48,612 nt of DNA from Flavobacteriaceae bacterium (GTDB lineage Bacteria; Bacteroidota; Bacteroidia; Flavobacteriales; Flavobacteriaceae). Both the position numbers and the translations under genes were made by a program. The notes beneath the pieces are model-generated. The model was not told the origin of the DNA and did no database searches. It was given only the letters and a program-made list of their open reading frames with translations. This document shows, piece after piece, positions 16,246 to 24,636 of this stretch. Positions within the stretch are counted from its first letter, which is position 1. Each line of letters begins with the position of its first letter. Where the stretch lies: contig NZIP01000043.1 in the NCBI GenBank assembly GCA_002691645.1, positions 14,028-62,639 on the forward strand. The letters are read 5' to 3'.

Positions 16246-17471
16246 GAAACTGCCTTTAGTTTACTGAGTCGCTCAAATGAAAGGTGACGTTCAGCATAGG
16301 ATTTATCAACCACTAAACTTTTTGAATCAGAAGATGGCATTTCGTACATGGCCTCTATAAAAATAGATTCACAAAGTGATCGAAGACCTCGAGCTCCCAG
16401 CTTGTAATCCATGGCTTTTTCTACGATAAAATTTAAGGCGTCATCTTGAATTTCAAAAGAAATACCATCCATTTCGAAAAGTTTTTTATACTGTTTGATA
16501 ATGGCATTTTTCGGCTGCGTTAGAATTTCCTTTAGAGCTTCTCGATCTAATGGATTCATGTGCGTGAGCACAGGAAGTCTTCCAATAATTTCGGGAATCA
16601 ATCCAAAGTCTCTCACATCTTTTGGAGTGATATATTGAATCAAATTCTCTCGATCTATTTCATCTCCTTTTTGCAATTGACCATAACCTACAGCCTGCAT
16701 ATTTAGACGTTGGCTAATAAGTTTTTCAATACCGTCAAAGGCTCCTCCTGCAATAAACAGGATATTTTTGGTGTCGACTTCTATAAATTTTTGGTCAGGG
16801 TGTTTTCTTCCTCCTTTGGGAGGTACATTCACTACAGTTCCCTCTAAGAGTTTGAGCAAACCTTGTTGTACTCCTTCACCTGATACATCCCTAGTGATAG
16901 AAGGATTGTCATTTTTGCGTGCAATCTTATCGATTTCATCAATAAAGACTATACCTTTTTGCGCCTTCTCTAAATCGTAATCAGCAGCCTGAAGTAAGCG
17001 CGTTAAAAGACTCTCAACATCTTCTCCTACATATCCCGCTTCGGTGAGTACTGTGGCATCGACAATAGCCAGAGGTACTTGAAGCATCTTGGCGATACTC
17101 TTTGCCAAAAGAGTTTTACCCGTTCCAGTGCGTCCTACCAACAGAATATTACTCTTTTCAATTTCGATTTCTTCGGCTGAGGTTTTTTGTGTAATTCTCT
17201 TGTAGTGATTGTATACCGCAACAGATAATATTTTTTTACTGTGATTTTGGCCGATTACATACTCGTCTAAAAAAGCTTTGATTTCTTTGGGCTTTTTTAA
17301 ATCAAAATCTTCAAGATTACCATTGGATTTACTGTCGTTATCTTCTGTGGCAATAAAGTGTGCTTGTTCCACACACTTGTCACAAATGTGGGCTTTATTT
17401 CCAGCAATAAGAAGAGTTGTTTCTTCTTTTTTGCGACCGCAAAATGAACAACTTAAATCCAATGAATCCAT
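16242..17471 (-). CDS. clpX: ATP-dependent Clp protease ATP-binding subunit ClpX
   Basis: 409 residues. The N-terminal zinc-binding domain has Cys8, Cys11, Cys30 and Cys33 (CSFC ... CDKC). AAA+ motifs follow: Walker A GRTGTGKT (about 112-119), pore-1 loop GYVGED, Walker B FIDEIDKI, the RKH loop GGRKHPDQ, sensor-2 segment GARGLRS. ClpX hexamers unfold substrates and thread them into ClpP. It is the last gene of tig-clpP-clpX, 18 nt after clpP. Tail-to-tail overlap of 4 nt with GH3. Confidence 0.98.
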   Translation of the reverse strand: MDSLDLSCSFCGRKKEETTLLIAGNKAHICDKCVEQAHFIATEDNDSKSNGNLEDFDLKKPKEIKAFLDEYVIGQNHSKKILSVAVYNHYKRITQKTSAEEIEIEKSNILLVGRTGTGKTLLAKSIAKMLQVPLAIVDATVLTEAGYVGEDVESLLTRLLQAADYDLEKAQKGIVFIDEIDKIARKNDNPSITRDVSGEGVQQGLLKLLEGTVVNVPPKGGRKHPDQKFIEVDTKNILFIAGGAFDGIEKLISQRLNMQAVGYGQLQKGDEIDRENLIQYITPKDVRDFGLIPEIIGRLPVLTHMNPLDREALKEILTQPKNAIIKQYKKLFEMDGISFEIQDDALNFIVEKAMDYKLGARGLRSLCESIFIEAMYEMPSSDSKSLVVDKSYAERHLSFERLSKLKAVS

Positions 17472-17489
17472 GTTTAGCTGCTATTTGAG

Positions 17490-18167
17490 TTAGTTTCTAA
17501 TTAAAATTTCGTCAATCATTCCGTATTCCTTTGCCTTATCTGCCTTCATCCAGTAGTCTCTATCGCTATCTGCATATACGGTATCAAAGTCTTTCCCGGT
17601 ATGTTTGGCAATAATTTGATACAATTCGTCCTTTAAGGTAAGAATTTCTTTTGCAGTAATTTCAATATCTGAGGCTTGACCTTGCGCTCCGCCCATAGGT
17701 TGATGTATCATAACACGTGAATGTTCGAGTCCACTTCGCTTGCTTGCAGTGCCCGCACACAGTAATACAGCACCCATAGAAGCCGCCATTCCTGTGCAAA
17801 TCGTAGCGACATCAGGTTTTATGAATTGCATAGTGTCATAAATTCCAAGACCAGCGTACACGCTTCCCCCAGGTGAATTGATGTAAATCTGTATGTCTTT
17901 AGAAGCATCTGTGCTTTCTAAAAATAGCAATTGGGCTTGAACGATATTGGCTACTTGATCATTGATTGCTGTTCCTAAAAAGATAATACGGTCCATCATC
18001 AACCTCGAGAAAACATCAAAAATGGCAATATTCATTTGACGTTCTTCAATGATATTTGGAGTGAGCCCTACAGGGTACATACTAGATATCATTTGGTTGT
18101 AGTAAAGGCTACTTATCCCCTGATCTTTAGTTGCAAATTTTTCAAATTCTTTAGCAATATCTTTCAT
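17490..18167 (-). CDS. clpP: ATP-dependent Clp protease proteolytic subunit ClpP
   Basis: 225 residues. The catalytic triad is visible: Ser130 in TGMAASMGA, His155 in [10 protein letters not shown] and Asp204 in SDRDYWM. The N-terminal about 30 residues before [10 protein letters not shown] probably hold a propeptide removed on assembly. ClpP forms the two-ring chamber that degrades proteins delivered by ClpX. Start ATG 18167, 21 nt after the trigger factor stop, and clpX follows after 18 nt, so the three form one transcript driven from the promoter in front of tig. Confidence 0.98.
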   Translation of the reverse strand: MKDIAKEFEKFATKDQGISSLYYNQMISSMYPVGLTPNIIEERQMNIAIFDVFSRLMMDRIIFLGTAINDQVANIVQAQLLFLESTDASKDIQIYINSPGGSVYAGLGIYDTMQFIKPDVATICTGMAASMGAVLLCAGTASKRSGLEHSRVMIHQPMGGAQGQASDIEITAKEILTLKDELYQIIAKHTGKDFDTVYADSDRDYWMKADKAKEYGMIDEILIRN

Positions 18168-18188
18168 AAAATTCCTTTCTCAAATGAA

Positions 18189-19517
18189 TTACGCTTTGTA
18201 AGCTTCTTTTATAAATTTCTCAAAATTTAATTCTTTCTTCTTCAAATTTCCTTCCATTTTGATTAAATCTAATAACTTTTGATTCATCAATTGAGAAGAT
18301 AATCTGCGGGTTTCGTCCTCATTGCTCATTACACGAGCTGCGATTTCGTTTAATTGTTCTTCAGGAGGATTCATTTGACCGTATTGCGCCATCTGTGCCT
18401 TAATAAATTCTTTTGCATAGGCTTTTAATTCTTCGAAATTCATCTGAAGTTCATGCTGGTCTATTATTTTGGCTTCAATAAGTTGATAGCGAATTCCTTT
18501 TTCTGATTTTTCATATTCAGTAAGTGCTTCTTCTTCGGTCAATGGTTTTTCTCCACTCACTCGTATCCACTTTTTAAGAAAATCTGAAGGAAGGTCAAAT
18601 TTGTGATCTTCTAATAGACGTTCAGTGTAATCTGCCATTAATTTTTGGTCAGATTGCTGCACAAATTGTTTTTCTCCATCTTCTTTGAGTTTTGCTCTCA
18701 ACTCTTCTTCTGAGGATATAACTTCAGGGCCAAAAAGTTTATCGTAAAGCTCTTGGTCAAGCTCAGCTGGTTCTCTCTTGTTAACTTCTTCAACAGTAAA
18801 TTGAATAGTTACATTATCCAACTCTTTAACTTTTTCTTCACTTACACCAAGATGTCTGGCGAGTAAAAGATCATTGTCGAACAAGTTTTTGGTGCTGAGC
18901 TCTAGAACATCAGAAGCCTTTTTACCTTTGAGCTCTTTGATTAATTTCTTGCTTTTAAGCTCAGTTAAATCAAGTTGTGTTTTGTGGTCCACTTCTAATT
19001 GTTCATTAAAAAAGCGACCATTAACTTCTGAGTCATTAGACACTGAGTCTTGAGAAATTAATTTACCGTATTGTTTTCGAATTCTTTCAATTTGTTCATC
19101 AATACTTTTTTTATCCGCAACAATGTGATAATGTGTAACCGATTTTTTGGTTTTTATTTTTGCTTCAAACGAGGGTGCTAATCCTAACTCAAAATCAAAA
19201 GTTAAGGGATTGTCATCCCAGCTAAATGCGTCTTTTTCAACAGGCAGAGGATTTCCTAGTACCTCTAATTTTTCTTTGTCTATATAAGATCCAATTTGTT
19301 CTTGAATCATTTTATTGACCTCATCTACCTGTACCGCCCTTCCGTATTGTTTTCGAATCATGCCCATTGGCACCTGTCCTTTTCTAAATCCAGGAATGTT
19401 GGCGTTTTTTCGGTAATCTTTTAGGATTTTGTCAACTTGAGCGGTGTAATCTTCTTGTTGAATCTCAAGGGAGAGTACTGCGTTTAACGCATCGACCTCC
19501 TGTTTGGTTATTTTCAT
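18189..19517 (-). CDS. tig: trigger factor
   Basis: 442 residues. The N-terminal ribosome-binding domain has the signature IPGFRKGQVPMGMIRKQYG (about 40-58), whose GFRKG loop docks on the ribosomal exit tunnel. The middle FKBP-like domain is poorly conserved, as is common in Bacteroidetes, and the C-terminal half is charged and helical, forming the chaperone arms. The protein guides folding of nascent chains. It is the first gene of tig-clpP-clpX; ATG start at 19517, with a TATTTTTG -7 box 23 nt upstream. Confidence 0.96.
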   Translation of the reverse strand: MKITKQEVDALNAVLSLEIQQEDYTAQVDKILKDYRKNANIPGFRKGQVPMGMIRKQYGRAVQVDEVNKMIQEQIGSYIDKEKLEVLGNPLPVEKDAFSWDDNPLTFDFELGLAPSFEAKIKTKKSVTHYHIVADKKSIDEQIERIRKQYGKLISQDSVSNDSEVNGRFFNEQLEVDHKTQLDLTELKSKKLIKELKGKKASDVLELSTKNLFDNDLLLARHLGVSEEKVKELDNVTIQFTVEEVNKREPAELDQELYDKLFGPEVISSEEELRAKLKEDGEKQFVQQSDQKLMADYTERLLEDHKFDLPSDFLKKWIRVSGEKPLTEEEALTEYEKSEKGIRYQLIEAKIIDQHELQMNFEELKAYAKEFIKAQMAQYGQMNPPEEQLNEIAARVMSNEDETRRLSSQLMNQKLLDLIKMEGNLKKKELNFEKFIKEAYKA

Positions 19518-19540
19518 TTAATTATAGCATTTAAGGAGCG

Positions 19541-19571
19541 CAAAAATAGGCTATTTTAAGGCTGTCTACAA
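19541..19571 (-). promoter_or_regulatory. promoter of the tig-clpP-clpX operon
   Basis: TATTTTTG on the minus strand (19548-19541), a full TAnnTTTG match, with a partial -33 element (GTTG, about 20 nt further upstream). It occupies the 55-nt gap between the upstream small membrane protein gene and tig. Confidence 0.55.
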
Positions 19572-19572
19572 C

Positions 19573-19932
19573 TTAATGCTCATGATCCTGGAGGTCGCTT
19601 TGAAATATTTCCTGTAAAAAGGATTGCATGAGAGATAATAACAAGCTGTAAATCAATGCAGTCCACAGGGAGTTTACAACGAAATTAGGAACTATAGAAC
19701 TTGCTAATTGTATAATTAATGCGTTGATAATCAGTAGAAAAATTCCTAAACTTAAAATTGTAATGGGAAGGGTTAGTACAATGAGTAATGGCTTGACAAA
19801 AAGATTGAGGATGCTCAAAATTAATGCTACTGCCATTGCAGTAAAAAAAGTTTTGATTTCTACACCTGGTAAAATTTCGGCAATTATTATAATTCCCAGG
19901 CTATTGATTAACCATCTTATTAACGTCTTCAT
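19573..19932 (-). CDS. phage-holin-like family small membrane protein (four-helix)
   Basis: 119 residues with four hydrophobic segments, e.g. NSLGIIIIAEILPGVEI and VALILSILNLFVKPLLIVLT. The segment NLFVKPLLIVLTLPITI is characteristic of the 'mycobacterial four-TM phage holin' family, which is widespread on bacterial chromosomes and not associated with prophage. The function is unknown. Its ATG overlaps the stop of the upstream alpha/beta hydrolase (ATGA), so translation is coupled. The acidic tail SDLQDHEH is predicted to be cytoplasmic. Confidence 0.85.
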   Translation of the reverse strand: MKTLIRWLINSLGIIIIAEILPGVEIKTFFTAMAVALILSILNLFVKPLLIVLTLPITILSLGIFLLIINALIIQLASSIVPNFVVNSLWTALIYSLLLSLMQSFLQEIFQSDLQDHEH

Positions 19933-20711
19933 TCTTTTTCAAATATAAAATCTAAAACGGTTTTGGAAAAGGCCGTTGGATTTTCTGCATGCAACCAATG
20001 ACCGGCGTTAGGTATATTTTTTAAAGCTGCACTAGTAAATTGTGATTTAATGAAATTTAGGTCTTCTGCTAAGATGTAATCTGAAGCCGATCCTTTGACA
20101 AAAAGGCTTGGACCAGTGAATTTCATTTGAGGTGAAAGGGCTTGTCCTATGACGTGTCGATTTGTTGCTAAGGAATTAATGTTGCATTTGAGGCCTAAAA
20201 CTCCAGGTGATTGCCAAAATAAGTTTTTCATTAAAAATTGTCTAATCCCAGGGTTGCGAATAGTCTTAGAGAGTGCGATATCAACTTCTCCTCTTGATTT
20301 GTGCTGTTCAAAATTTAAACTCTTCAGCGCATCAATAATATAATCGTGATGCGGTGGATAAGCCTTTGGAGCTATATCCGCAACGATTAGTTTTTTGATG
20401 TTTCCAGGATGAAGGCAAGCAAAAAGCATCGCTGTTTTCCCCCCCATAGAATGTCCGAGTAAATAAAAGTTAGAAATGCCGTGCTGATGTATGTATTGTT
20501 CTAAATCCTCACACATTAAGGTATAGGAGAAGTCGTTGGAATGGAAACTTTTGCCGTGATTTCTGGCGTCAATTAAATGCACTTCAAGGCCAAGTTCACT
20601 CCATTTTTTTCCAAGTGTTTTCCAATTGTCAGACATGCCTAAAAAACCATGTAAAATCAGTAGTTTTCGGGAGGACTCTCCAAGGATTATACTGTGTAAA
20701 CTGTTTTTCAA
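19929..20711 (-). CDS. alpha/beta fold hydrolase
   Basis: About 260 residues from the chosen start. The oxyanion region LLILHGFLGMSDNWKTLG, the strand DARNHGKS, the nucleophile elbow LLGHSMGGKTA and the final His in NAGHWLHAENP define an alpha/beta hydrolase of the YbfF-like esterase type. The substrate is unknown. The frame remains open to 20777, but that would overlap pdxJ by 70 nt. A TTG at 20711 overlaps the pdxJ stop (TTGA) and gives (M)KNSLHSIILGE, which is the family's normal length before the first strand; I therefore choose it. It overlaps the small membrane protein gene by 4 nt (ATGA). Confidence 0.9.
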   Translation of the reverse strand: MKNSLHSIILGESSRKLLILHGFLGMSDNWKTLGKKWSELGLEVHLIDARNHGKSFHSNDFSYTLMCEDLEQYIHQHGISNFYLLGHSMGGKTAMLFACLHPGNIKKLIVADIAPKAYPPHHDYIIDALKSLNFEQHKSRGEVDIALSKTIRNPGIRQFLMKNLFWQSPGVLGLKCNINSLATNRHVIGQALSPQMKFTGPSLFVKGSASDYILAEDLNFIKSQFTSAALKNIPNAGHWLHAENPTAFSKTVLDFIFEKE

Positions 20712-21430
20712 TAGTTTTTGAGCTTGTGATTGTACATCTGTATGACATTTTCTAATCCCATATAAATAGATTCGCATATTAAAGCGTGACCTATTGAGAC
20801 CTCTTTTAGGGATGGGATAGAAGCAGCAAAGAATGCGATATTGTCTAAACTTAAATCGTGACCTGCATTTAGGCCAAGACCTAATTTGTTTACCTCTGCG
20901 GATGCGCTGATAAATGAAGCGATAGCCTCAGTAGGGTCTTTGGCGTATTGCGCAGCATATGGCTCTGTGTATAATTCGATACGATCTGTTCCGGTATCTG
21001 CCGCAGCTTTAACCATTTCAATATCTGGATTCAGAAAAATCGAGCATCGAATTCCTTCTGCTTTAAAGATTCTTATGGTTTTCTTGAGAAAGTCCTGATG
21101 CGAAATGGTGTCCCATCCGCTGTCTGAGGTGAGGGCGTCAGGCTCATCTGGAACCAGGGTTACCTGAGTAGGTTTGATTTCTAAAACCAAATCGATAAAA
21201 CGATTTATGGGGTTTCCTTCAATATTGTATTCGGTAGTAACCACCTTTTTGAGATCTCTGGCATCTCGGTATTTGATGTGGCGCTCGTCAGGTCTCGGAT
21301 GGACAGTTATTCCGGCAGCCCCGAAATCTTGAATGTCTTTCGCCGTTTGTAATAAATCAGGCCTATTAGTACCTCTGGCATTACGCAGTGTAGCCCATTT
21401 GTTGATATTTACACTTAAATGTGTGCTCAT
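20708..21430 (-). CDS. pdxJ: pyridoxine 5'-phosphate synthase PdxJ
   Basis: 240 residues, normal length. Family marks include LSVNINKWATLRNARG at the N-terminus, GITVHPRPDERHI with the catalytic His/Arg cluster, VTLVPDEPDALTSDSGWD and GLNAGHDLSLDN. The enzyme condenses 3-amino-2-oxopropyl phosphate with deoxyxylulose 5-phosphate to pyridoxine 5'-phosphate, the last step of DXP-dependent vitamin B6 synthesis. ATG at 21430 with a TATTTTTG box 18 nt upstream. It heads an operon with the alpha/beta hydrolase and small membrane protein, and is divergent from the CBS-nadK operon. Confidence 0.97.
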   Translation of the reverse strand: MSTHLSVNINKWATLRNARGTNRPDLLQTAKDIQDFGAAGITVHPRPDERHIKYRDARDLKKVVTTEYNIEGNPINRFIDLVLEIKPTQVTLVPDEPDALTSDSGWDTISHQDFLKKTIRIFKAEGIRCSIFLNPDIEMVKAAADTGTDRIELYTEPYAAQYAKDPTEAIASFISASAEVNKLGLGLNAGHDLSLDNIAFFAASIPSLKEVSIGHALICESIYMGLENVIQMYNHKLKNY

Positions 21431-21448
21431 TTTGTCGAATTTCAGTTA

Positions 21449-21456
21449 CAAAAATA
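21449..21456 (-). promoter_or_regulatory. -7 promoter box of pdxJ
   Basis: TATTTTTG on the minus strand, a full match to TAnnTTTG, 18 nt before the pdxJ ATG. No good TTTG lies at the 19-nt spacing. Confidence 0.5.
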
Positions 21457-21513
21457 GGCATTCAGTCTGAGCCTTTGTAGGGATTGTTGTATTTTGCAGT
21501 ATATTTCGAAGGC

Positions 21514-22173
21514 ATGAATTTGACTGAGTTATTGCAGAATGATCTACCGATATTTACACCTGGCCAAACCATAGGAGAACTCCATGACTTTTTTGCGGAA
21601 AACAATTTAACGCATATTGGAATTTGCGAAACCTCTGGATTGTTTTTGGGGTTAGTTTCTGCCGCTTCTATTAGAGACCTATCTAAAGAAATAGATGTCT
21701 CCAAAGCAGAGCAGCTCTTTCAATTCGATGCCGTATTTTTAGAAGACCATTTTCCGGCACATTTGCGTTTTTTGAAAAAAAATCAATCCAATATTATACC
21801 TGTCTTGAACTCAGAGCGTCAGTTTTTGGGATACATTACCTCATTGGATATAGTGTATAAATTAGAAGCATTACCTGTTTTCGAAAAAGACAACGATACC
21901 TTGATCCTCTCAAAGGCTAGCGAAGATTTCTCTTTGGCAGAAATTGTTCAAATTGCCGTTTCAAATCAAGCTATAATCAATGGCGCTTTTATTGTCGAAA
22001 AAACTGAAGTAGAAACTGTTGTAGTGATTCAATTACAAACAGAAAGGATTCAATCTTGTTTAGATGAGATGAGAAGATTTGGGTACGATATCTTGGAAAC
22101 TTCTTTTGAAGATTTACATGTGGAAAATCTAAAGGTGAACGCTGAATATTTAAATCGTTATTTAAACGTATGA
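21514..22173 (+). CDS. CBS domain-containing protein
   Basis: 219 residues from ATG 21514; an upstream TTG at 21484 adds ten residues that do not look conserved. Two CBS repeats are visible: FTPGQTIGELHDFFAENN to LVSAASIRDL, and LRFLKKNQSNIIPVLN to LGYITSLDIVYKLE. The C-terminal 90 residues (VVVIQLQTERIQSCLDEM...) have an ACT-like pattern of alternating strands and helices. CBS pairs bind adenine nucleotides, so an energy-sensing role next to NAD kinase is plausible but unproven. Its stop overlaps the nadK start (ATGA). Confidence 0.85.
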   Translation: MNLTELLQNDLPIFTPGQTIGELHDFFAENNLTHIGICETSGLFLGLVSAASIRDLSKEIDVSKAEQLFQFDAVFLEDHFPAHLRFLKKNQSNIIPVLNSERQFLGYITSLDIVYKLEALPVFEKDNDTLILSKASEDFSLAEIVQIAVSNQAIINGAFIVEKTEVETVVVIQLQTERIQSCLDEMRRFGYDILETSFEDLHVENLKVNAEYLNRYLNV

Positions 22174-23063
22174 GCAAGGAAATAGGTATTTTCGGAATTC
22201 ATATTGATCAAGATGAACAAAAGGTTGTAAAACAATTGTTACAATCGGCAGCTGATTTGAATTACAAGGTTTGCTTTGAATTTAAATTTGCCCAAAAGCT
22301 TTTAGAAAAGACAGACTTGGTTGTAAAAGGATACAAAACTTTTAAGAGCCACAAGGAAATAGACGAAAGCTTAGCCCTTTTTATTTCTATAGGCGGCGAT
22401 GGAACAATGCTAAGGGCTTCTAATTACATTCGAGACAAAGGAATTCCACTTGTGGGAATCAACACAGGTCGATTAGGATTTTTATCCACATACAAAAAAG
22501 AACATACCCTATCGCTTTTAAAAGAATTTAGTCAAGGAAATTACGAGCTTGATTTTAGACAACTTATAAGATTAGAAAATCGCACTGAACTTCTAGGTCC
22601 CAATTGGGAGAACGATGCGCTCAACGAAATTACTGTCTCAAGAAAAGATACCGCTTCGATGATTACCATTGAAGTTTGGTTAAATGATCATTTTTTGACA
22701 TCCTACTGGGCGGATGGATTAATTATGGCGACTCCAACAGGGTCAACAGGCTATTCATTGAGTTGTGGAGGTCCAGTTATTTCTCCAGGAGCGAAGTCTT
22801 TCGTATTAACGCCTATTGCCCCGCACAACTTAAACGCGCGTCCATTGGTTATTGAAGACGATACGGTCATTAAACTAAAGGTAAGTGGACGTGAATCACA
22901 GCATCTAATTACTGTGGATTCAAAGATAACTACTATGGCTAATGAAGAGGAAATCGTAGTCAAAAAGACGCCGTACAAACTTAAAATGTTAAACTTTAAG
23001 GGAGAGCATTTTCTGCATTCACTCCGTCAAAAAATGCTATGGGGAGAAGACAAAAGAAATTAA
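22170..23063 (+). CDS. nadK: NAD kinase
   Basis: 297 residues. It shows the GGDG ATP-binding motif in FISIGGDGTMLRAS (about 70-83), then PLVGINTGRLGFLS, and the NAD-site segment ATPTGSTGYSLSCGGP. It phosphorylates NAD to NADP. Its start overlaps the CBS gene by 4 nt and its end overlaps the DUF6089 gene by 25 nt, showing tight coupling within the envelope operon. NadK next to uppS and bamA is a recurrent flavobacterial arrangement. Confidence 0.97.
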   Translation: MSKEIGIFGIHIDQDEQKVVKQLLQSAADLNYKVCFEFKFAQKLLEKTDLVVKGYKTFKSHKEIDESLALFISIGGDGTMLRASNYIRDKGIPLVGINTGRLGFLSTYKKEHTLSLLKEFSQGNYELDFRQLIRLENRTELLGPNWENDALNEITVSRKDTASMITIEVWLNDHFLTSYWADGLIMATPTGSTGYSLSCGGPVISPGAKSFVLTPIAPHNLNARPLVIEDDTVIKLKVSGRESQHLITVDSKITTMANEEEIVVKKTPYKLKMLNFKGEHFLHSLRQKMLWGEDKRN

Positions 23064-23875
23064 TTTCGGTATTCAGTTGTTTTCTTTTCAGTTGGGTTGT
23101 AAATGCTCAAAGAATAGAATTTGGATACTTGACTGGTTTTTCATCAGGCTTTGGCGATGTTGGAAGAGAAAAGGCATTCAAGGCTGGGAATACAACTCAA
23201 GGTCTTCAGCTTAAGGTACATCGCAATTCACGTCTTTCATATCGTTTAAATACCAATTTAATCAAATTTACTTTTGATGATGAACTTTCTAATGATCAGT
23301 ATCGACTAAACAGAAAATTCAAATCAAATGTCAATGCCATAGAAATTACTGCAGGAGTAGAATTCAACTGGTATTCTTTTAATCCTTTTAATGAAAGGCG
23401 AAAATTAGTGCCTTATGCCTACATCGGACTGGGTTATGCACGTTATTCAGAAAGAGCTTTTGTCCTAAATGATTTCTACAGATATGGAGATGGAACGCTT
23501 ATACAGGCTATTAAACCTGAGTTAATTGTTGATGAGGATGCTCCTGATCTCACTATTCCATTACAAAAACAAATATATGATACATACGAAGCACAATATA
23601 AAAAGAACAGCACTCTACTTTTGCCTATTGCCCTTGGAATGAAGTTTCATTTGTATCGAAATTTGAACTTGCACCTAGAGGTAGGAATGAGAATGACAAG
23701 GGTAGATAATTTAGATGGTGGTGTTGTCATAGCAGATGTCCCTGTCCCTGATGGAATAGATCCAAAAGATAAAGTCTATTTTCTTGGAAACGGACAAAAT
23801 GACTATTATATGCTGACTAATTTTGGATTAAGCTATACCTTTGGGCAAAAACCAATTCTAATCAATTTTAAATAA
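23039..23875 (+). CDS. DUF6089 family outer-membrane beta-barrel protein
   Basis: 278 residues. A signal peptide spans about residues 1-23 (LISVFSCFLFSWVVNA, cut before QRIEFGY). The remainder alternates aromatic and polar residues in short strands (LVPYAYIGLGYARY, NLNLHLEVGMRM) and ends in GLSYTFG..., as expected for a small outer-membrane barrel. The likeness is to DUF6089, a family of unknown function found between nadK and uppS in flavobacteria. The ATG at 23039 lies within the end of nadK (25-nt overlap), 11 nt before uppS. Confidence 0.82.
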   Translation: MGRRQKKLISVFSCFLFSWVVNAQRIEFGYLTGFSSGFGDVGREKAFKAGNTTQGLQLKVHRNSRLSYRLNTNLIKFTFDDELSNDQYRLNRKFKSNVNAIEITAGVEFNWYSFNPFNERRKLVPYAYIGLGYARYSERAFVLNDFYRYGDGTLIQAIKPELIVDEDAPDLTIPLQKQIYDTYEAQYKKNSTLLLPIALGMKFHLYRNLNLHLEVGMRMTRVDNLDGGVVIADVPVPDGIDPKDKVYFLGNGQNDYYMLTNFGLSYTFGQKPILINFK

Positions 23876-23886
23876 GTCCTAAATCA

Positions 23887-24636
23887 ATGTTGGAGATGAG
23901 TGAAACATTACCTAGACACCTTGCCGTAATTATGGATGGCAATGGTAGATGGGCCACAGGAATGGGAAGACCTCGCGCTTTAGGTCATGAAGAAGGAGCA
24001 AAAATGGTCAAACGCTTTGTTAAGCATTGTGCCAAAATGGGAATTGAGTATCTCACGCTTTTTGCTTTTTCAACAGAAAATTGGCTGAGACCAAAAAAAG
24101 AAGTGAACACCTTGATGCGCATCTTGGTAAAATCCTTGAGAAGTGAATTGCAAACTTTGGTTGAAAATGACATCCAATTAAGAACCATAGGTGATACAAA
24201 AAATTTACCACAGGTCGTGCAGTCCGAACTAGAGGAGGTTTTCGCACAAACCAAGTCAAACACAAGGATGGTCTTAACCTTAGCCTTAAGTTATGGTTCT
24301 CGTCAAGAAATTACTAGTGCGATGCAAGAGATTAGTGCAAAAGTTAAAAAAGGCCTAATTTCGCCGACTGATATTGATGAAAAGCTAATTAATAGTCATC
24401 TTTACACCTGTTTCATGCCAGAGGTCGATCTGTTGATTCGAACAAGCGGAGAATTCAGATTGAGTAATTTCATGTTGTGGCAATGTGCTTACGCCGAATT
24501 GTATTTTACAGATACATACTGGCCAGACTTTGATACTCAGGAATTAGATAAGGCATTAGCTAGTTATCAAAAGAGAGAACGACGATTTGGAAAAACTACA
24601 GAACAACTTCAAGAATTCAATGTTAATTCAAAATAA
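23887..24636 (+). CDS. uppS: isoprenyl transferase (undecaprenyl diphosphate synthase)
   Basis: 249 residues. The catalytic Asp is Asp17 in HLAVIMDGNGRWA; the further motifs LTLFAFSTENW and LIRTSGEFRLSNFMLWQ (with the Arg residues binding isopentenyl diphosphate) and YAELYFTD are present. It makes the C55 lipid carrier for peptidoglycan and O-antigen. ATG 23887, or ATG 23896 three codons on; both are acceptable. It overlaps bamA by 17 nt and is cotranscribed with the envelope genes. Confidence 0.97.
   Translation: MLEMSETLPRHLAVIMDGNGRWATGMGRPRALGHEEGAKMVKRFVKHCAKMGIEYLTLFAFSTENWLRPKKEVNTLMRILVKSLRSELQTLVENDIQLRTIGDTKNLPQVVQSELEEVFAQTKSNTRMVLTLALSYGSRQEITSAMQEISAKVKKGLISPTDIDEKLINSHLYTCFMPEVDLLIRTSGEFRLSNFMLWQCAYAELYFTDTYWPDFDTQELDKALASYQKRERRFGKTTEQLQEFNVNSK

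Noticed and set aside
19573-19932. Phage holin annotation as a sign of prophage
   Set aside because: This four-helix family is common on chromosomes; the neighbours are housekeeping genes and no phage gene is near.
23039-23063. nadK/DUF6089 overlap as a frameshift
   Set aside because: nadK ends at a normal length and DUF6089 has its own start and signal peptide; a 25-nt overlap fits this compact operon.
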